64,000 nucleotides of DNA from Delphinus delphis (GCF_949987515.2 NC_082691.1:59775740-59839739), one strand, 5' to 3'. Positions 1 through 11,504 are shown, numbered from the stretch's first letter. Translations and numbers: made by a program. Notes: a model not told the origin generated them from the letters alone.

Positions 1-110
1 ACCTCTGAGGCTCAGTCTTCTCACCTCTAAAGTGGGAAAAGTAATAGTAATTATTGCAGTTGGTTGTTTGAATAAATGAAACCATGTGTGTATAGAGTTT
101 TAAATTTATT
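1..110 (+). repeat. MIR SINE, 3' part, cut by window edge
   Basis: The first bases match the second half of MIR: a run like cctctgaggctcagtcttct followed by a 'ctaaagtgggaaaagtaata' block, as in the family's 'cctcagtttcctcatctgtaaaatgggg' core. It is highly diverged. The 5' half lies outside the window. Confidence 0.6.
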
Positions 111-1149
111 TGAAGGGTTTGGTTATAGACAAAGATTTTATAATTTCTGATACTGGGGGAGAAGTTATTTTGTCAGTTAAGACTTTTTGCTAAGGATAAA
201 CTCAACTAAGCACTAGAAACAACAACCACTCTGGGTATATCACTCTGTATATCACTCTGGGTCAATCAAAAGAGGAAACACGTCATGAATAGCATCTTCA
301 GAGCAGCCACATATTTCAGAGGGAAATCTAGGACTGGAGAGACCTTGGTCTTTTCCAATATTAGTGACATAATGAAGACAACTCTCTCCACTTCTCTCTT
401 CCCTCTCTTCCCCTCCCCAACATGGCAACACAAAGCAGATGCTTTTGGTCTTGGGACATGAAGAAAGCAAATACACAATTTTCCACTGATCAGCTTGGGT
501 GTAGTCAAAGGAAATTGGCTAGTGACCTAATTTGGGCTACTGACCCCAAAAAGAGTGTGACTGATGCTTGGGGATTGAGCCCTACAGCTGTGAAAGTATC
601 CTACCCCTGCTGAATTCCTGTCCATTTTTCAAATTCAAATAAGGCTTAGAACTAAAGTTTAGGCAAGTTGAAATGGAAACGTAAAAATCTATCTAACTGC
701 TTATTTCTCTAATATTTGCTCTCAGTCTTATGTGTGAATGGTTTAGTAATTATTATTTTTAGTTTATCTCATAATGAATTTGTGTTTCCTCAATTGGATG
801 TTAAAATTTTCTGTTGGAAAACTGGATAGGCTTGAGCAGAAATATCCCTGAAATAAAAGAGAAAATGCCAGTCTTGAGATTACATGTCTGTTGCACTATT
901 GCTCCCTGGTGGTGGCATACTCAAATTGCAGGAATACTAAGAAAACCCCCCTAAAAACCCAGTCCTTTGAGGATGAGATATGAAGAGACTGTTCACAAGT
1001 GTAGTTTCTCTTTGACCAATTCCCCTACATCCACTGGTTTTCTGATTAGTGAAAAATGAAGAGGCTGAGTGGACACTTGTCCATGTATCTTCTAGCTAAG
1101 TCCTCTGGACTTTAGAATGCACTGATGGCATGCCTTGTCAAGAGGGAAA
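111..1149. other. Unassigned intergenic or intronic sequence
   Basis: No repeat family, exon or RNA gene is recognisable. Short frames on both strands around 250-610 show no domain, no codon-like pattern and no splice context, so I treat them as chance. Confidence 0.5.
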
Positions 1150-2430
1150 ATTCCATCACTGATATCACCAGCAGAAGCACAAGTCTCCTGGGCCATCCAC
1201 CATCATCCAGATTCCCTCCCAAGTCCTTCTATTGTTCATGCTCACACTCTCAGTCTGTCATCAGCAAACTCCCTTGAATCCTCAACTGCTTCTCTGAATC
1301 ACCCTTGGCCCTCTTGCTCCACCTGCACCTACCTCCCTGATATTTGTCTCAAGTGGTGGCTGCTCTTTCTCTCACGCTCCATATACCTGGGGGCATTGAC
1401 ACAGGATAGTTGTTCTATTCTCATGGTAGGTAATACCTATTACCCACGAGAAAGTATTTGCTTTCCTTCATTTTGCAGAAACCCCCATTTTTTTTAAAGC
1501 TCATGACATATTACTATTCTACTCAATATTCTCTTATAGCCCTCGTCTACTAGCCTCCCAGTTAATCTCTTTATTTATAAGATTGTTACCTGATTCACTG
1601 TCTTCTTCTTCATTCTACTCCAGTTAGTATTCTTGGTGACTTCAATATCCATGTGGGTGATCCATCCAATACCTGGACTCTCAGCTACTTAATTTCATCA
1701 CCTCTGATTACCTTTTCCTTCACTCTACCTCACCACCAATTCCCTTGATCAAACCAGTAATTGTATCCCCTCTAAAATATCAATTTCGAACATCTTTCTC
1801 TTCAATACTTCCTATTCTTCTATCTCATTTATTCTACTATCTTTACTCTAATAATTTTTTGACCTTATCAGCTATGTCTCATCTCTGGATGCTACAGCAT
1901 TTTTCACTACCCATCACCCTCTTCACCTTTAAACATAACAGCACTGGCTCCTACACCCACATCCTATGCCTTCTTTTCTATGACAATGGAAGATATGTCC
2001 ATGTTTCACTGTGCTCCAGATCCGAGTCTCTAACCTTTGCTCCTATTATCTCCTTTGTCTCATGTAGTATCAGTTGTTTTCTTCTCTACTTGATTCTCCC
2101 CATCAGCATACGAACACATTCTAGTACCTCCTTTCTATATCTACCTTCTTTCAATCCCCCATCCCTCCAGCTACTAATTCCTTTGTCTGCTCCCCTTCAC
2201 AGCAGCATTTATTGACAGTTGTCTTTATTTGCAGTCTCTATTTCCTCACCTCCCATTCTCACTTCAACCTACTCCAACTAGGTTTCCAGTTCCTTCACTG
2301 TACTGAACTTGCACTGCACTGTACTTGCTCCAATCAAGGTGGTTAATGCCTGTTGCCAGTCCAATTGTACTCTCATTTTATCCCCCACAGCATTCATACA
2401 GCTGACCACTCTCTGTTTGAAATCTTTTTT
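1150..2430 (+). repeat. L2 LINE fossil, endonuclease to early RT region
   Basis: C+T-rich plus-strand sequence with the vocabulary of L2 ORF2. At 1632-1676 one frame reads LGDFNIHVGDPSNTW, the conserved GDFN-x-H block of the APE-type endonuclease of L2/CR1-clade LINEs. Near 2390-2430 the text 'cagcattcatacagctgaccactctctg' matches the L2 'cagcatttgacacagttgatcactccct' segment. The frame is broken by many stops, so the copy is dead. The downstream continuation appears to be at 3.7 kb. The 120- and 156-codon frames inside it are relics. Confidence 0.72.
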
Positions 2431-3699
2431 TTTCCTCTTGGCTTACATGTGTTGTTTTCAAACATTTTTGTTCATATAGCCCCTAAAAAATTTTAGTAAA
2501 ATTTTGTAGACCCTTGCACATTTTTAGAGTTGACATCTATATTTTCATCATAAGTTTAAATAGTTGCTAGAAAGAAAATGTCCAGTATGTTATAAATATT
2601 GACATTTTAAAATTAAACTGTTATATTGCTCTTATTAAATGTTCCCAGTGGAATCTAAACACAATATAAATTTGATGTTCACTAACAACCATTCAGAAAA
2701 CACATAGACTTCTTTTAACAGTTAGGTATTTTATCAATACATTGTTTCCATTTCCCCTCGAATTTACATTTTCAATTAACTTGCTGCACAAAAATTTTCC
2801 TAATGTAATATATTGATATTTTATCACTCAACCAATTTTGTAACTAAATTATGTATATAAATTGATAATAAAACTTTAAAAATTTCCTATTCCTATAAGG
2901 CTCTACAAATTAAAACATTTCTTTTAGATTCAACTATCATTATAATTATTTATACACTTGATCAAAATAACATAAATATTGTATATTACACATTCTGATG
3001 AAAAAGTATTAACCTATAAAGAAAATTTTATTATAAACAAATTCTTATGAGTTGGCTAGGGCTTATTTTTTTCCCAATTAGTTCATATTTACACAGATAC
3101 AACTTATTGTTATAATGAGACAGAATTCAGCATCAATTCTCTCCATTTTTCCTTTTCGAAAGATTTAAGCTGAGAAAACCTGTTTATATAAATAAGTAGA
3201 TAGAATATTGCTTTAGAACTGTATGCAATTCTTTGAACTCCTGAGTTATATGCCAAAAATCACAGAGTAATTTATTACAAATTTTTTTTTAATAATCCAC
3301 CAGTTCTCAACTCAATTAGGTTCTCCTCCAACTTTGTGGAAAGCAAAATATTGGCTATCACCTGACTTGCACAAGGCTTTGTCAGCTAGATATTACAGTC
3401 ATGAACTTCATCAAACTGACACCAGTATTGTTTCTTTTTTGTGCCCGGGACAGTTTTACACTGTTGGGTACTGCTCTGTAGTAAGATCTGGGAGAGAAGA
3501 AAGTGGGAGACAAGTGATTGTGAAAGGAAATGAGCTGGAGAAGCTCTTAGTTTCAGTAGGCACATTCTCAGGCAGGTAAGTTTCTGGAGAGAGTGAATAC
3601 GAAGTCGAGGATCTGGAAATCACTTTCCTTAGCACTGTCTATGCTTGTATTACCCTTAAATCTTTGCATACTCTGAAGGCCTCTGGTTTTCCTCCTAAA
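2431..3699. other. A+T-rich unassigned block splitting the L2
   Basis: About 1.2 kb of A+T-rich sequence separates two pieces that read as successive parts of one L2, so it probably arrived later. The start ('tcaaacatttttgttcatatagcccct') looks like an interspersed repeat, but I cannot name the family. An 81-codon frame at 3334-3579 ends at the taa of a gtaagt; it shows no recognisable domain. Confidence 0.4.
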
Positions 3700-3960
3700 T
3701 CAATAGCCTTTCCTTCTCCGTCCCTTGGCTGGTTGTTCCTCCTTTGCTTACCTCTAGATGTTGAGGGCCCTGGGCATCATTCCTGGGCTCCCTTGGTTCC
3801 CTGTTTAGGCCATGTCTTCTCTAGGTGATCTTAGTCCCAGTGCTTCAAATACTGTCAATAAACTGAAGCTCCCAAACTTGTATCTCCCATCCTGATCCCT
3901 TCATGCCCTATCAGTTTTTCCTGGGAGCAATGCCTCAGTAAGTAACATGTCATGAATCCC
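3700..3960 (+). repeat. L2 LINE fragment, continuation of ORF2
   Basis: The segment with 'gttgagggccctgggcatcattcctgg', then 'aggtgatcttagtcccagtgcttcaaatact' and 'ctcccaaacttgtatctccc' follows the order of the L2 stretch after the RT start ('gttggagtgccccagggctcagtccttgg', 'ggtgatctcatccagtcccatgg', 'ctcccaaatttatatctccagccc'). Same strand and order as the 1.15-2.43 kb fragment. Confidence 0.65.
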
Positions 3961-4320
3961 CATCTCAAGCTCTGCTTCTATGGAACCTGACTAGGACAGT
4001 GGTCACCACCTTTTGTTCTACGAGAAGACATTTATGGGGTTTATAACCCTGGCAGCTAATTTTTTTCTGGTAATGCCAAGTCCATTAGTTATATTTACTT
4101 GCTCATAGTAAGAGCCTTATTTAGAAGTGAGAATTATCACGATGCCTTTGCATTAGTCTAATGATGATTGGAGGAGACACCTATCTTTAGAAGAAGAAAG
4201 AATGGAAAGGAGAAGTCATTACATTTTTCATTAAAGGAATAGGGGACAAAGCCCTAGAGTTTAAAAGTAAAGGCCTTTCTATCTTCTAATGGCATTTAAG
4301 TAGTGGCAGGATGTGCCCTA
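3961..4320. other. Unassigned sequence
   Basis: The first ~50 bases (aagctctgcttctatggaacctgactaggac) resemble the end of an old LTR-type repeat, but too little is left to assign. The remainder shows nothing I can support. Confidence 0.35.
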
Positions 4321-4329
4321 GTCTGAGCC

Positions 4330-4505
4330 TTGGCAATCCTGCATTCAAGAGGCCACTGATACTCACAGCTAGGCTGTGAGGCCTGGGGAGAAATACTCAA
4401 CGTCTCTCTACCTCACCTTTGTCAACTGTAAAATGAGAAAAATAATACAGAGTTGAAAGAAGTAAATGAAATCTTGTATGTGAAAGAGCTTGGTAATTAT
4501 AAAAC
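4330..4505 (+). repeat. MIR SINE
   Basis: Core resembles MIR: 'ctgtgaggcctggggagaaatactcaacgtctct' then 'cctcacctttgtcaactgtaaaatgagaaaaataat' and a 3' part ending near 'gtgaaagagcttggtaat'. Confidence 0.65.
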
Positions 4506-4652
4506 ACATCATAAAGGTGAGGTGTTTGAGGTATAAAAGTGACATTCTGGTTAGTTCAGGAATTAGAAGTGAAGGAATTAAGATACTGCACAAATGTGAG
4601 CTTCTTTAAATATATAGAAATAGGGGAAATGTGTTAGAGTCTTATGCATTGT

Positions 4653-4871
4653 TTTTTGTTGTTGTTGTTGTTTTTTCTGCGGTACGTGGGCCTCTCACTG
4701 TTGTGGCCTCTCCCGTTGTGGAGCACAGGCTACAGACGCCGCAGGCTCAGCAGCCATGGCTCACGGGCCCAGCCACTCCACGGCATGTGGGATCTTTCCG
4801 GACTGGGGCACGAACCGATGTCCCCTGCATCGGCAGGCGGACTCTCAACCAATGCGCCACCAGGGAAGCCC
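4653..4871 (-). mobile_element. CHR-lineage SINE (cetacean CHR-2 type)
   Basis: Full-length tRNA-derived SINE in reverse orientation. The left edge is the T-rich complement of the tail with a gtt repeat, then the body 'gcggtacgtgggcctctcactgttgtggcc', ending in 'ccaccagggaagcc'. It is flanked by an 8-bp direct repeat, tgcattgt, at 4645-4652 and 4872-4879. Two overlapping frames inside it are not genes. Confidence 0.93.
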
Positions 4872-4879
4872 TGCATTGT

Positions 4880-6060
4880 GTTTTAAAGAATTATTTTTGT
4901 GGAAAATATATTTCTCATACTTAAATAAAAGCAGAGTAAGGTAGAAGTACTTTGTAAATGATAAAATATATATACACACTATAGCTCCAGTGACTTCTGA
5001 GAACTATTTAGGGAGTTAAATTAACAGTATTTCATAGGATTTATTAGTCATAAAAAGCCCCCCAGAGCTGCCTACATAAGGCTTTAATTATTCAAAGATT
5101 GCACTTTGGCACCTCAAACATTGCCAAACCCAGAAATCAGAAAAATGAACACCTTTCTTGGTGGCAAGGAGAGACATTTTGCATAGGAAGCAGTCATGAA
5201 ATTGGGAACCCCAAAGTTAGAGGCACCCACAACTTGAAGGTAACTTAGACGTCTGGGAATGAATTATTTTCTAGAGAAGAGGAAGGAAGCACTTGAAAGG
5301 GATTGGGATAAAGCCAAGAAGTAAAAAATAAATGACAGGAGACAGAAAAGATGAGCAAAGGAAAGCAGGAGCAGAAAGGTTAAGAAAGTGGCAGACAGTG
5401 ATAAATGAGGAAACCAGAAGAGGCAGAGGGAGCTGGCAGAAGCAAAACATTCAAGCAGAACCAAGGAATGCTCAGAGACCAGGAGGGAAGCTGGTACAGG
5501 TCCCTCCATCTCTGTGGACCGCACCCTCCTCAGCGCCGCCTGCAGGCAGCACGGTGCCAGTAATATGACCTCTGTGCCCACCCTCTCCAGGTGACAGACA
5601 TGGAAATAGCCTTGTTTTCCTATTTTCATTAATGAAAATAAAAGGTTTACTATTATTACTTGTCCTCTGGGACTTGGAACACCCTTTCCAGACACCATCT
5701 TCAACATTCAGGACAAAGGCTGCTATTTGAAGTACCTTTTCTGGTCCTCTAGAGTTGTAAGTCCCCTTTTTCTGCTTCTGCACTTCTCTCCTTACTCTGG
5801 TCCTAAAACAGTACTCAAGTGTTCCTCCAGTATTTGCTGATGAGCTCTCTGAGGGCAGGCCATCTTTACAAACTCAGTGCATAAGACTTGGTCTGGTATA
5901 CACCGTTTCTAATTAAAATCTGCTTACGCAGGTAGGAAGACTCTTCCTCTGAGACTGTACAATTTTAATGGCTCAATACTTAGATGGTTAAGACACCAGA
6001 TATTCCAAGGACCCACATTTCCATCTATTTCTGAGTGTGCCACACTCTGTTCTGGGCAAT
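4880..6060. other. Unassigned sequence
   Basis: Mostly unassigned. Around 5,790-5,890 a 'tgagctctctgagggcaggcc' phrase resembles the 3' end of L2, too short to delimit. A 147-codon minus-strand frame (5264-5707) and frames around it have no recognisable domain. Confidence 0.4.
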
Positions 6061-6064
6061 GGTG

Positions 6065-6310
6065 AGCATTTAAAGTCAATAATAAAGATGATAACAACGG
6101 GTAGTATCAGGTCATGCCTGCTCTGTGCCAGGAGCTGTGCTAAGCGCCTTACATATACAGTTAGTTAATCCTCACAGCAAATTCTGCCCTCAAGAAAGAC
6201 AGATAAACGATTTAATGAGACAGGCAGATATATACACTACTAATAAACAACAAATAAATTATAAAACAACACAGCAGGTAATATAAAAGTATGGGAACTA
6301 GGGACTGGAG
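6065..6310 (-). repeat. MIR / L2-type fragment
   Basis: The left part (ctctgtgccaggagctgtgctaagcgccttacatatacag, tcctcacagcaa) is the reverse complement of the MIR 3' half. The right part (ctgccctcaagaaagacagataaac...) looks like a reverse L2 3' segment. Ancient and diverged; the junction is not resolvable by eye. Confidence 0.55.
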
Positions 6311-6388
6311 GGTAACTTTCCTGCATCTAGTAAGGAACAGCTAAGTAATAATGGAGGTATCCTTGTAATTTTAAAGTTATTTCTTTCT

Positions 6389-6593
6389 TGGGACTTCCTC
6401 GGTGGTGTGGCTAAGACTCCACACTCCCAATGCAGGCGGCCCGGGTTTGATCCCTGGTCAGGGAACTAGATCCCACATGCCGCAACTAAGAGTTTGCATG
6501 CCTCAACTAAAGATCCCACATGCCGCAATGAAGATCCCACGTGGCGCGACTAAGACCCGGCATAGCCAAATAAATAAATATTAAAAAAATAAT
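6389..6593 (+). mobile_element. CHR-lineage SINE, short older subfamily
   Basis: tRNA-derived 5' head 'gggacttcctcggtggtgtgg' and B-box-like 'gggtttgatccctggtcaggg', then a body built from repeats of 'gatcccacatgccgcaa', ending in 'agccaaataaataaatatt'. It is bounded by a perfect 16-bp duplication, aaagttatttctttct, at 6373-6388 and 6594-6609. The body differs from the cetacean CHR-2 type and resembles older cetartiodactyl members. Confidence 0.9.
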
Positions 6594-6609
6594 AAAGTTA
6601 TTTCTTTCT

Positions 6610-7530
6610 CAAGGATACAAATGGTCCAAATAGACCAGAAAAAGTCCCTCCCTGAGTATTACCCTTGCAAAAAACAAAATAAAGCTCAGCAATATATTTT
6701 ATTCCATTGAAAAGCAAAAGTTCCACATTACAATCTTATTATTTGGGAAGGATATATGAATTGCTTAAAGGTGCAAATATTATTTATGGTGCTTATATTT
6801 AACTAGGATGCTAGTAAGTATTATTGCTCTTATCTCTCCTGTTTATTATAGATTGGTATTAAGGCATGACTATAAAGCTCTTTGAATAAATAATTTTAAC
6901 TGCCTAGTAATATGAGTGTTCACATTGATTAAGTGGATATTTTGCACATGGCTAAGAGAATTCTCTTGAGCTTTTTCTTTGGAAAGACAGCCTCATAAAG
7001 TGCCCTTTGTGGAATAACTGACTTTCCCATTATCAAACCGAGTACCATGCAACTATTTTAAAAATTATATTTAAGCATTTAATTTTGATCTTAAAATAGA
7101 GAGATGCCTAGCAGAAAGTGGGCTGCAAATTAGCTAGAATGTGTAAGGTTGCATCATGCTGTATGCAGTGTGGTGAGGTGGGAGGGTACTTATGTGGGGT
7201 AAAGATACACCAACTCTAAGTCCTGCTGAACTGTTGGTCATAGGAGTCACTGTTCTCTGGGCTCCAGCTTCTCTACTTGTTAAATGCAGGATTGGGACTC
7301 TACTAGTCTTTTATCTGCTACTAAGTTCTATCCTAGGACTTCATTCCTATTTTCTCTCATGGAGTCAATCCAGACTCATGATGTCCCTTCTGAATATGAC
7401 ATCATGATAGTAGGGGTATGTCCCTCCTATGACATTCAGGATAGTAGGAAAAAAGACATGACTTCAGAGATTTCAATAGGAAAGTTACTCTTTTTATCTT
7501 GGAACTTAGAAGCATGTTAGAAGTGATGTT
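6610..7530. other. Unassigned A+T-rich sequence
   Basis: No exon, RNA gene or recognisable repeat. Short frames at 7192-7520 have no supporting context. Confidence 0.4.
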
Positions 7531-7534
7531 TTTT

Positions 7535-7735
7535 AAAAATGATGCCCATTATATCAAAAATGCACAGAAGTGACCAAGTGTTAAAAAGTGGTTTGCTCTG
7601 GGTGGTTAAGACAATGGGTCATTTAAAATTTCTTCTAAATAGTTTTATATATTTTCCAAGTTTTCTGTAATGAATGTATATCACATGCATATACATATTA
7701 ATATATTCAGAAAAAATAAAAGCACTTAAAAAAAG
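7535..7735 (+). repeat. L1M LINE 3' UTR fragment
   Basis: 'agtggtttgctctgggtggttaagacaatgggtcattt' and 'tatattttccaagttttctgtaatgaatgtatatcac' match the 3' UTR wording of old mammalian L1 elements, ending in an A-rich stretch near 7,715-7,735. Confidence 0.65.
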
Positions 7736-7879
7736 TGTCCCCAATGTTTATAAAGTGTCATCAGTGAACCAAACTCTACCAAACAGTTGTTTTTTACTCT
7801 ATGTATAACTTAAATTTTATAAACACTAAAATAATTGGCAGGGACAGATCAGTACCTCAGGTAAAAAGGGTGAATTCAA

Positions 7880-7985
7880 GGTTACCAAAGTTACCACTGG
7901 TTACTTGTCCAAGATCACATAGCTAGTAAGAGGCATGAGTGGGGCTTGAATTCAGGTAGCTGGCCTCCAGGGCTCATCCTCTCCC
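7880..7985 (-). repeat. MIR SINE fragment
   Basis: 'ggttacttgtccaagatcacatagctagtaagaggc...ggcttgaattcaggtagctggcctccagggctc' is the reverse complement of the MIR centre and tRNA-like half. Confidence 0.75.
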
Positions 7986-8635
7986 CCCATGCCTTTTCCA
8001 GCTTCTCCAGACTGCAGCTGTATGTGGATTAGAAAAACCCTAGGGCAGGCTCCTCAAACGTTGGTTGCTTATCCAATTTGGTTCAGAGTGCCAATCATCT
8101 GCTGTTGCAGACCTTGAGGGCTGGGACTGTGACTGGTTATAAACACAAGCAAATGGCCTTTCTTTGTGGATTGCTTTCTTTTTTGAATAGCACCTTGGGA
8201 TTCTTTCCAGAGAAGTACCTTTATGTTCTTAACACAGCCAAACACTTGATTTTCTGTTAATGAGCTTAATGCAGAACTGGAACTAAAGGTGAGCTGGCTG
8301 GATGAGTGCAAAAATTAAGTGAGTATGTTAGACACATGTTTTGAGTGGGTTATTTCCAGACTGAGCTTAGTTCAGTGATGTGCTAAGTCTCTCTTCAGCT
8401 GCATGTCAGAGCCTGAGCCAAGCATATGCACTGTCTTCATGGATAACTCAGGCTGCAGCTCCACAACAGAACAGGCAGAGGCAAATTAGTTCTGTGGCCG
8501 TGACCTGGCATGTATTTGCATAACTAGATTGGCAAGATCTTCTTAGGAAAGGCTGGCTGCCCACTTGTCCCAGAATATCATGAATTGGTGGTTCATATAA
8601 CCTCAATTCCCAAAACGGACAGTCATAGAATTATA
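7986..8635. other. Unassigned sequence
   Basis: Nothing recognisable. Overlapping short frames at 8069-8311 on both strands look like chance. Confidence 0.4.
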
Positions 8636-8639
8636 GCTT

Positions 8640-9480
8640 CAGAATGAGAATGAACTTCAGGATTATCCATCCCAGCCCCCACCCTATGCAGAAATGCCTA
8701 AATAACCGTTGACAGGTGGTCACCTAGTCTCAATTAGAACATATCCAATGACAGAGACCTCACCATTCTATAAGGGGACTTGTTCCATTTTGGGGGCAGT
8801 TCTATTAGAAAGTTCTTCCTCTCTAACATCTCTTAATTCACTCTCTTCTGCCCTGGGAAGCTAAAGAGCTGTGCTGTCCAATATGGTAGCCATGTTGAAG
8901 TGTGGCTCAGGCTAATTGAAATGTGCTGTAAATGTATAATACACATCAGATTTCAAAAACTCAATATGAAAAAGTTTTACGCTGATCATGTGTCGAAATG
9001 ACACTGTTTTTAGTATATTGGGTTAAATGCAATATATTATTAAAATTAATTTCACCTGTTTCTTTTTACTTTAAAATGTGGCGACTAGAAAATTTTAAAT
9101 TACGTATGTGACTAGCATTCTATTTCTCCTGGATAGCACTGCTATAGAGTATTCTAAGTCTGCAGCCTCTTACAAAAGGCAGCCTTCAGATTTTGGAAGA
9201 CTGCTATTGTGTTCCCTCTAATTTTTAAAAAGAGGATATGTCATAGGTTCCTCCAGTGCTCTTTAACATAATTTCTAGACCTTTCACCATTTATATTGAT
9301 ACATTCCAGTTTTTCAGTCTCTACATTCAGCTGAATACTGTAAACTGAAGACTATAAGTAGGATGTAGCAAGCCCTGTGGGGCTATTATCTCCACTGTAT
9401 TGATATTACACTTCTGTTAAAGCACATAGCTTGCTGTAGTTTTTATGTGGCCCAATTATACTATCCAAGGATTCTTAACT
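8640..9480 (-). repeat. L3/CR1-type LINE fossil, interrupted by a hAT element
   Basis: The left edge (tcatagaattatagcttcagaatgagaatgaacttc) is the reverse complement of a CR1/L3 3' end built on 'attctatg'. The phrases 'ctattagaaagttcttcct', 'gaagactgctattgtgttccctctaat' and 'gatacattccagtttttcagtct' follow the usual order of this family. A separate element at 8877-9150 splits it: text before and after joins within the L3 order. It probably continues at 10.2-10.86 kb and beyond the SINE there. Confidence 0.65.
8877..9150 (-). repeat. hAT-type (Charlie-like) MER DNA transposon relic
   Basis: Begins 'gctgtgctgtccaatatggtagcc' and ends near 'ggatagcactgct', the imperfect terminal inverted repeats of a non-autonomous hAT element. 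The interior (tatattgggttaaatgcaatatatt, aattaatttcacctgtttctttttac) is the reverse complement of the copy at 43.5-43.8 kb. Confidence 0.7.
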
Positions 9481-9584
9481 CCTAGTCTGTGACCCCTGCT
9501 GGTCACCGACAAACTCCAGCTGAAATTGTAAACCAAATTTTATGACTATGGACATTTGTCTATGAGATAGTCTTTAGCTTTTGT

Positions 9585-10090
9585 CAACTGAAAACAAGAA
9601 AACAAAACCCAAAAACTGCACAACCTAAAAGTTGCAAGTTATGTTTTATCCAGGGAACTTACTGAAGACTATAGCCTAGGAAACAGCCTCTCAGATAGCT
9701 CTGAGGAACTGCTCCAAAGAGGTAAGGAGGAGTCAGGATATAGAGGAGTTTCTCCTGAAAACAGACATGTAGTTGAACATCAAAAGATTACTGCTAATCC
9801 AAAAAAACAGACATCTAAAGTTAATGATTTTAGTACTTTTCTACGTATGGAAAGATGCAAGAGTCTGGGCTCATTAAATTATTCCTTTGATGTGCATCTT
9901 AACTGTCTAGGGCCAGTATCCTGTTTTTCTCCATTCTGAATTCCCCTCACGGTGCACCATCTGGGGGGCAGCTGAAGTGGTTGATGGCCTGATGGTGGGC
10001 AACATACCCTGTTTACTGAAATGGCAAGCAACATTTTTTTGTCCACATTTTCATAGATTTTCAAAGAGATCTGAGACCTACTAGATGGTA
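9585..10090. repeat. Probable LTR-type interspersed repeat, family not named
   Basis: The stretch with 'acctaaaagttgcaagttatgttttatcc', 'cctctcagatagctctgaggaactgctccaaagagg' and 'attcctttgatgtgcatcttaactgtctagggccagtatcctg' has wording I associate with a repeat of cetartiodactyl genomes. I cannot place the ends or the family. It sits inside the L3/CR1 territory, so it is probably a later insertion. Confidence 0.45.
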
Positions 10091-10189
10091 TTAGGGCTAT
10101 AGTTACTTTAAGTCCTGGGATGTCTTCTCACAAAACTATTTTTAATCTCAATCTGCCATACTACCATACTTTTGCATTTTATATTTTTA

Positions 10190-10857
10190 ATGGATGATTT
10201 TACATTTATCCCTATTAAGTTTATTCTTATTCATGTCAGCCTGTTCTTTTAGTTTGTTGAGACCTTTTGCCTCTCTTGGTTCATCTGACATTTAATGAAT
10301 TAGGCTTATCTCCCAGCTCTGTCACACCTGCAGTTTTGATAAGCATGTCTTTGTGTCTTCATCCATCATTAATTGAAATTTTGGACTGGATAAACCATAG
10401 ATAGCACTTGGGAGTCTGTCATTGTGACTCCCCTTCAGGTAGGCAGTGGTTCATCAAGCAGATGACATTCCTTGGGTAAAGTTGTTCAACCAGCTACAAA
10501 TCTACTCAATTGTACTGTCATTCATGTCATTCTTGCCCACAGGATGTCAAATTCTTTCTTGAAATTAAGATATATTTTTTTCCATGATATTCCCCTGGTC
10601 TCCATGACCTGTAAGCCTGTCAAAAAGGGAAATGTGACTGGTTTGGTGAAAGACTGATTTTGGAAACCTATACTGTCTCCCAGCAATCACTTCTCACGAG
10701 CTTTTAAATAGTCTGTTCCAGAATTTTGCTAGAGGGTTGACATCAAACCCACAGGGCTGTAGTTTTTGGAATCTACATCCCCCATTCTCTAACATCTTTC
10801 TGAAAATTGGAACAATTGTCTTAACAAAGGCTTGGTTGAAAATTAAATTTACATTGG
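10190..10857 (-). repeat. L3/CR1-type LINE fossil, 5' continuation
   Basis: Reverse-strand CR1/L3 ORF2 wording: 'ttcttgaaattaagatata', 'aaaaagggaaatgtgactggtttggtg', 'gttccagaattttgctagagggttgacatcaaacccacagggctgtagttt'. Together with 8.64-9.48 kb it reads as one long ancient copy spread over more than 2 kb by later insertions. A short frame here is a relic. Confidence 0.65.
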
Positions 10858-11067
10858 GGCTTCCCGGTGGCGCAGTGGTTGAGAGTCCACCTGCCAATGC
10901 GGGGGACACGGGTTCGTGCCCCGGTCCGGGAAGATTCCACATGCTGCGGAGCAGCTAGGCCCATGGGCCGTGGCCACTGAGCCTGCGCGTCTGGAGCCTG
11001 TGCTCCGCAACGGGAGAGGCCACAACAGTGAGAGGCCCGCGTACCTCAAAAGAAAAAAAAAAAAAAT
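10858..11067 (+). mobile_element. CHR-lineage SINE (cetacean CHR-2 type)
   Basis: Complete copy: head 'ggcttcccggtggcgcagtgg', B-box-like 'gggttcgtgccccgg', body ending 'gaggcccgcgtacctc', and an A-rich tail. Direct repeats tttacattgg lie at 10848-10857 and 11068-11077. It is inserted into the L3/CR1 fossil. Confidence 0.94.
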
Positions 11068-11079
11068 TTTACATTGGAT

Positions 11080-11500
11080 TGAACATGAGAAATAACAGGC
11101 TTCTAAGTAAGCTGAGCCACAGTAATAAAAGGTGATAATGAATAATGATGCATGAACTTAAACGACAAAGTTACGTGCTGCCAGGGGTCTGGATAAAGAC
11201 AATCTACCCCTCTGATATGTTCTATCCACCAATTTAAGCCATCTGCTCCCCCAAAGCAATGTAATTTGTTTATTACATTTTGTTTTCTGTTGACTCTTAA
11301 CGTTCTTTAAGGTTCTGGAAGCTATTGTCTTTGAGATATCCACAGTTTATTTTGTTTTAAACTCTAGAACAGCCAAACGCTTTCCCACTAAGAATCATAA
11401 ACATTTTCTCTTTTGTTAGAAAAAGCAGATGTCAGGATGCTTCCTCTGCTCAAGCCTTAGGGGTTATCAATAAGGACAAGGCTTGGCTCTCAGAGATCCC
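11080..11500. other. Unassigned sequence
   Basis: No recognisable exon, RNA or repeat. May include the end of the L3 fossil. Confidence 0.35.
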
Positions 11501-11504
11501 GGGG

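Noticed and set aside
1745..2215. 156-codon frame
   Set aside because: Lies in the L2 fossil. Ser/Leu/Phe/Thr-rich, in a C+T-rich strand, with stops around it.
3334..3579. 81-codon frame ending at a gtaagt, as a possible exon
   Set aside because: The donor-like site is attractive, but there is no acceptor-like polypyrimidine tract plus AG at a fitting place, no known domain, and the surroundings look repeat-derived.
10858..10930. tRNA-like A and B boxes at the 5' end of CHR SINEs
   Set aside because: These are the tRNA-derived heads of SINEs, not tRNA genes. The cloverleaf is degenerate and continues into the SINE body.
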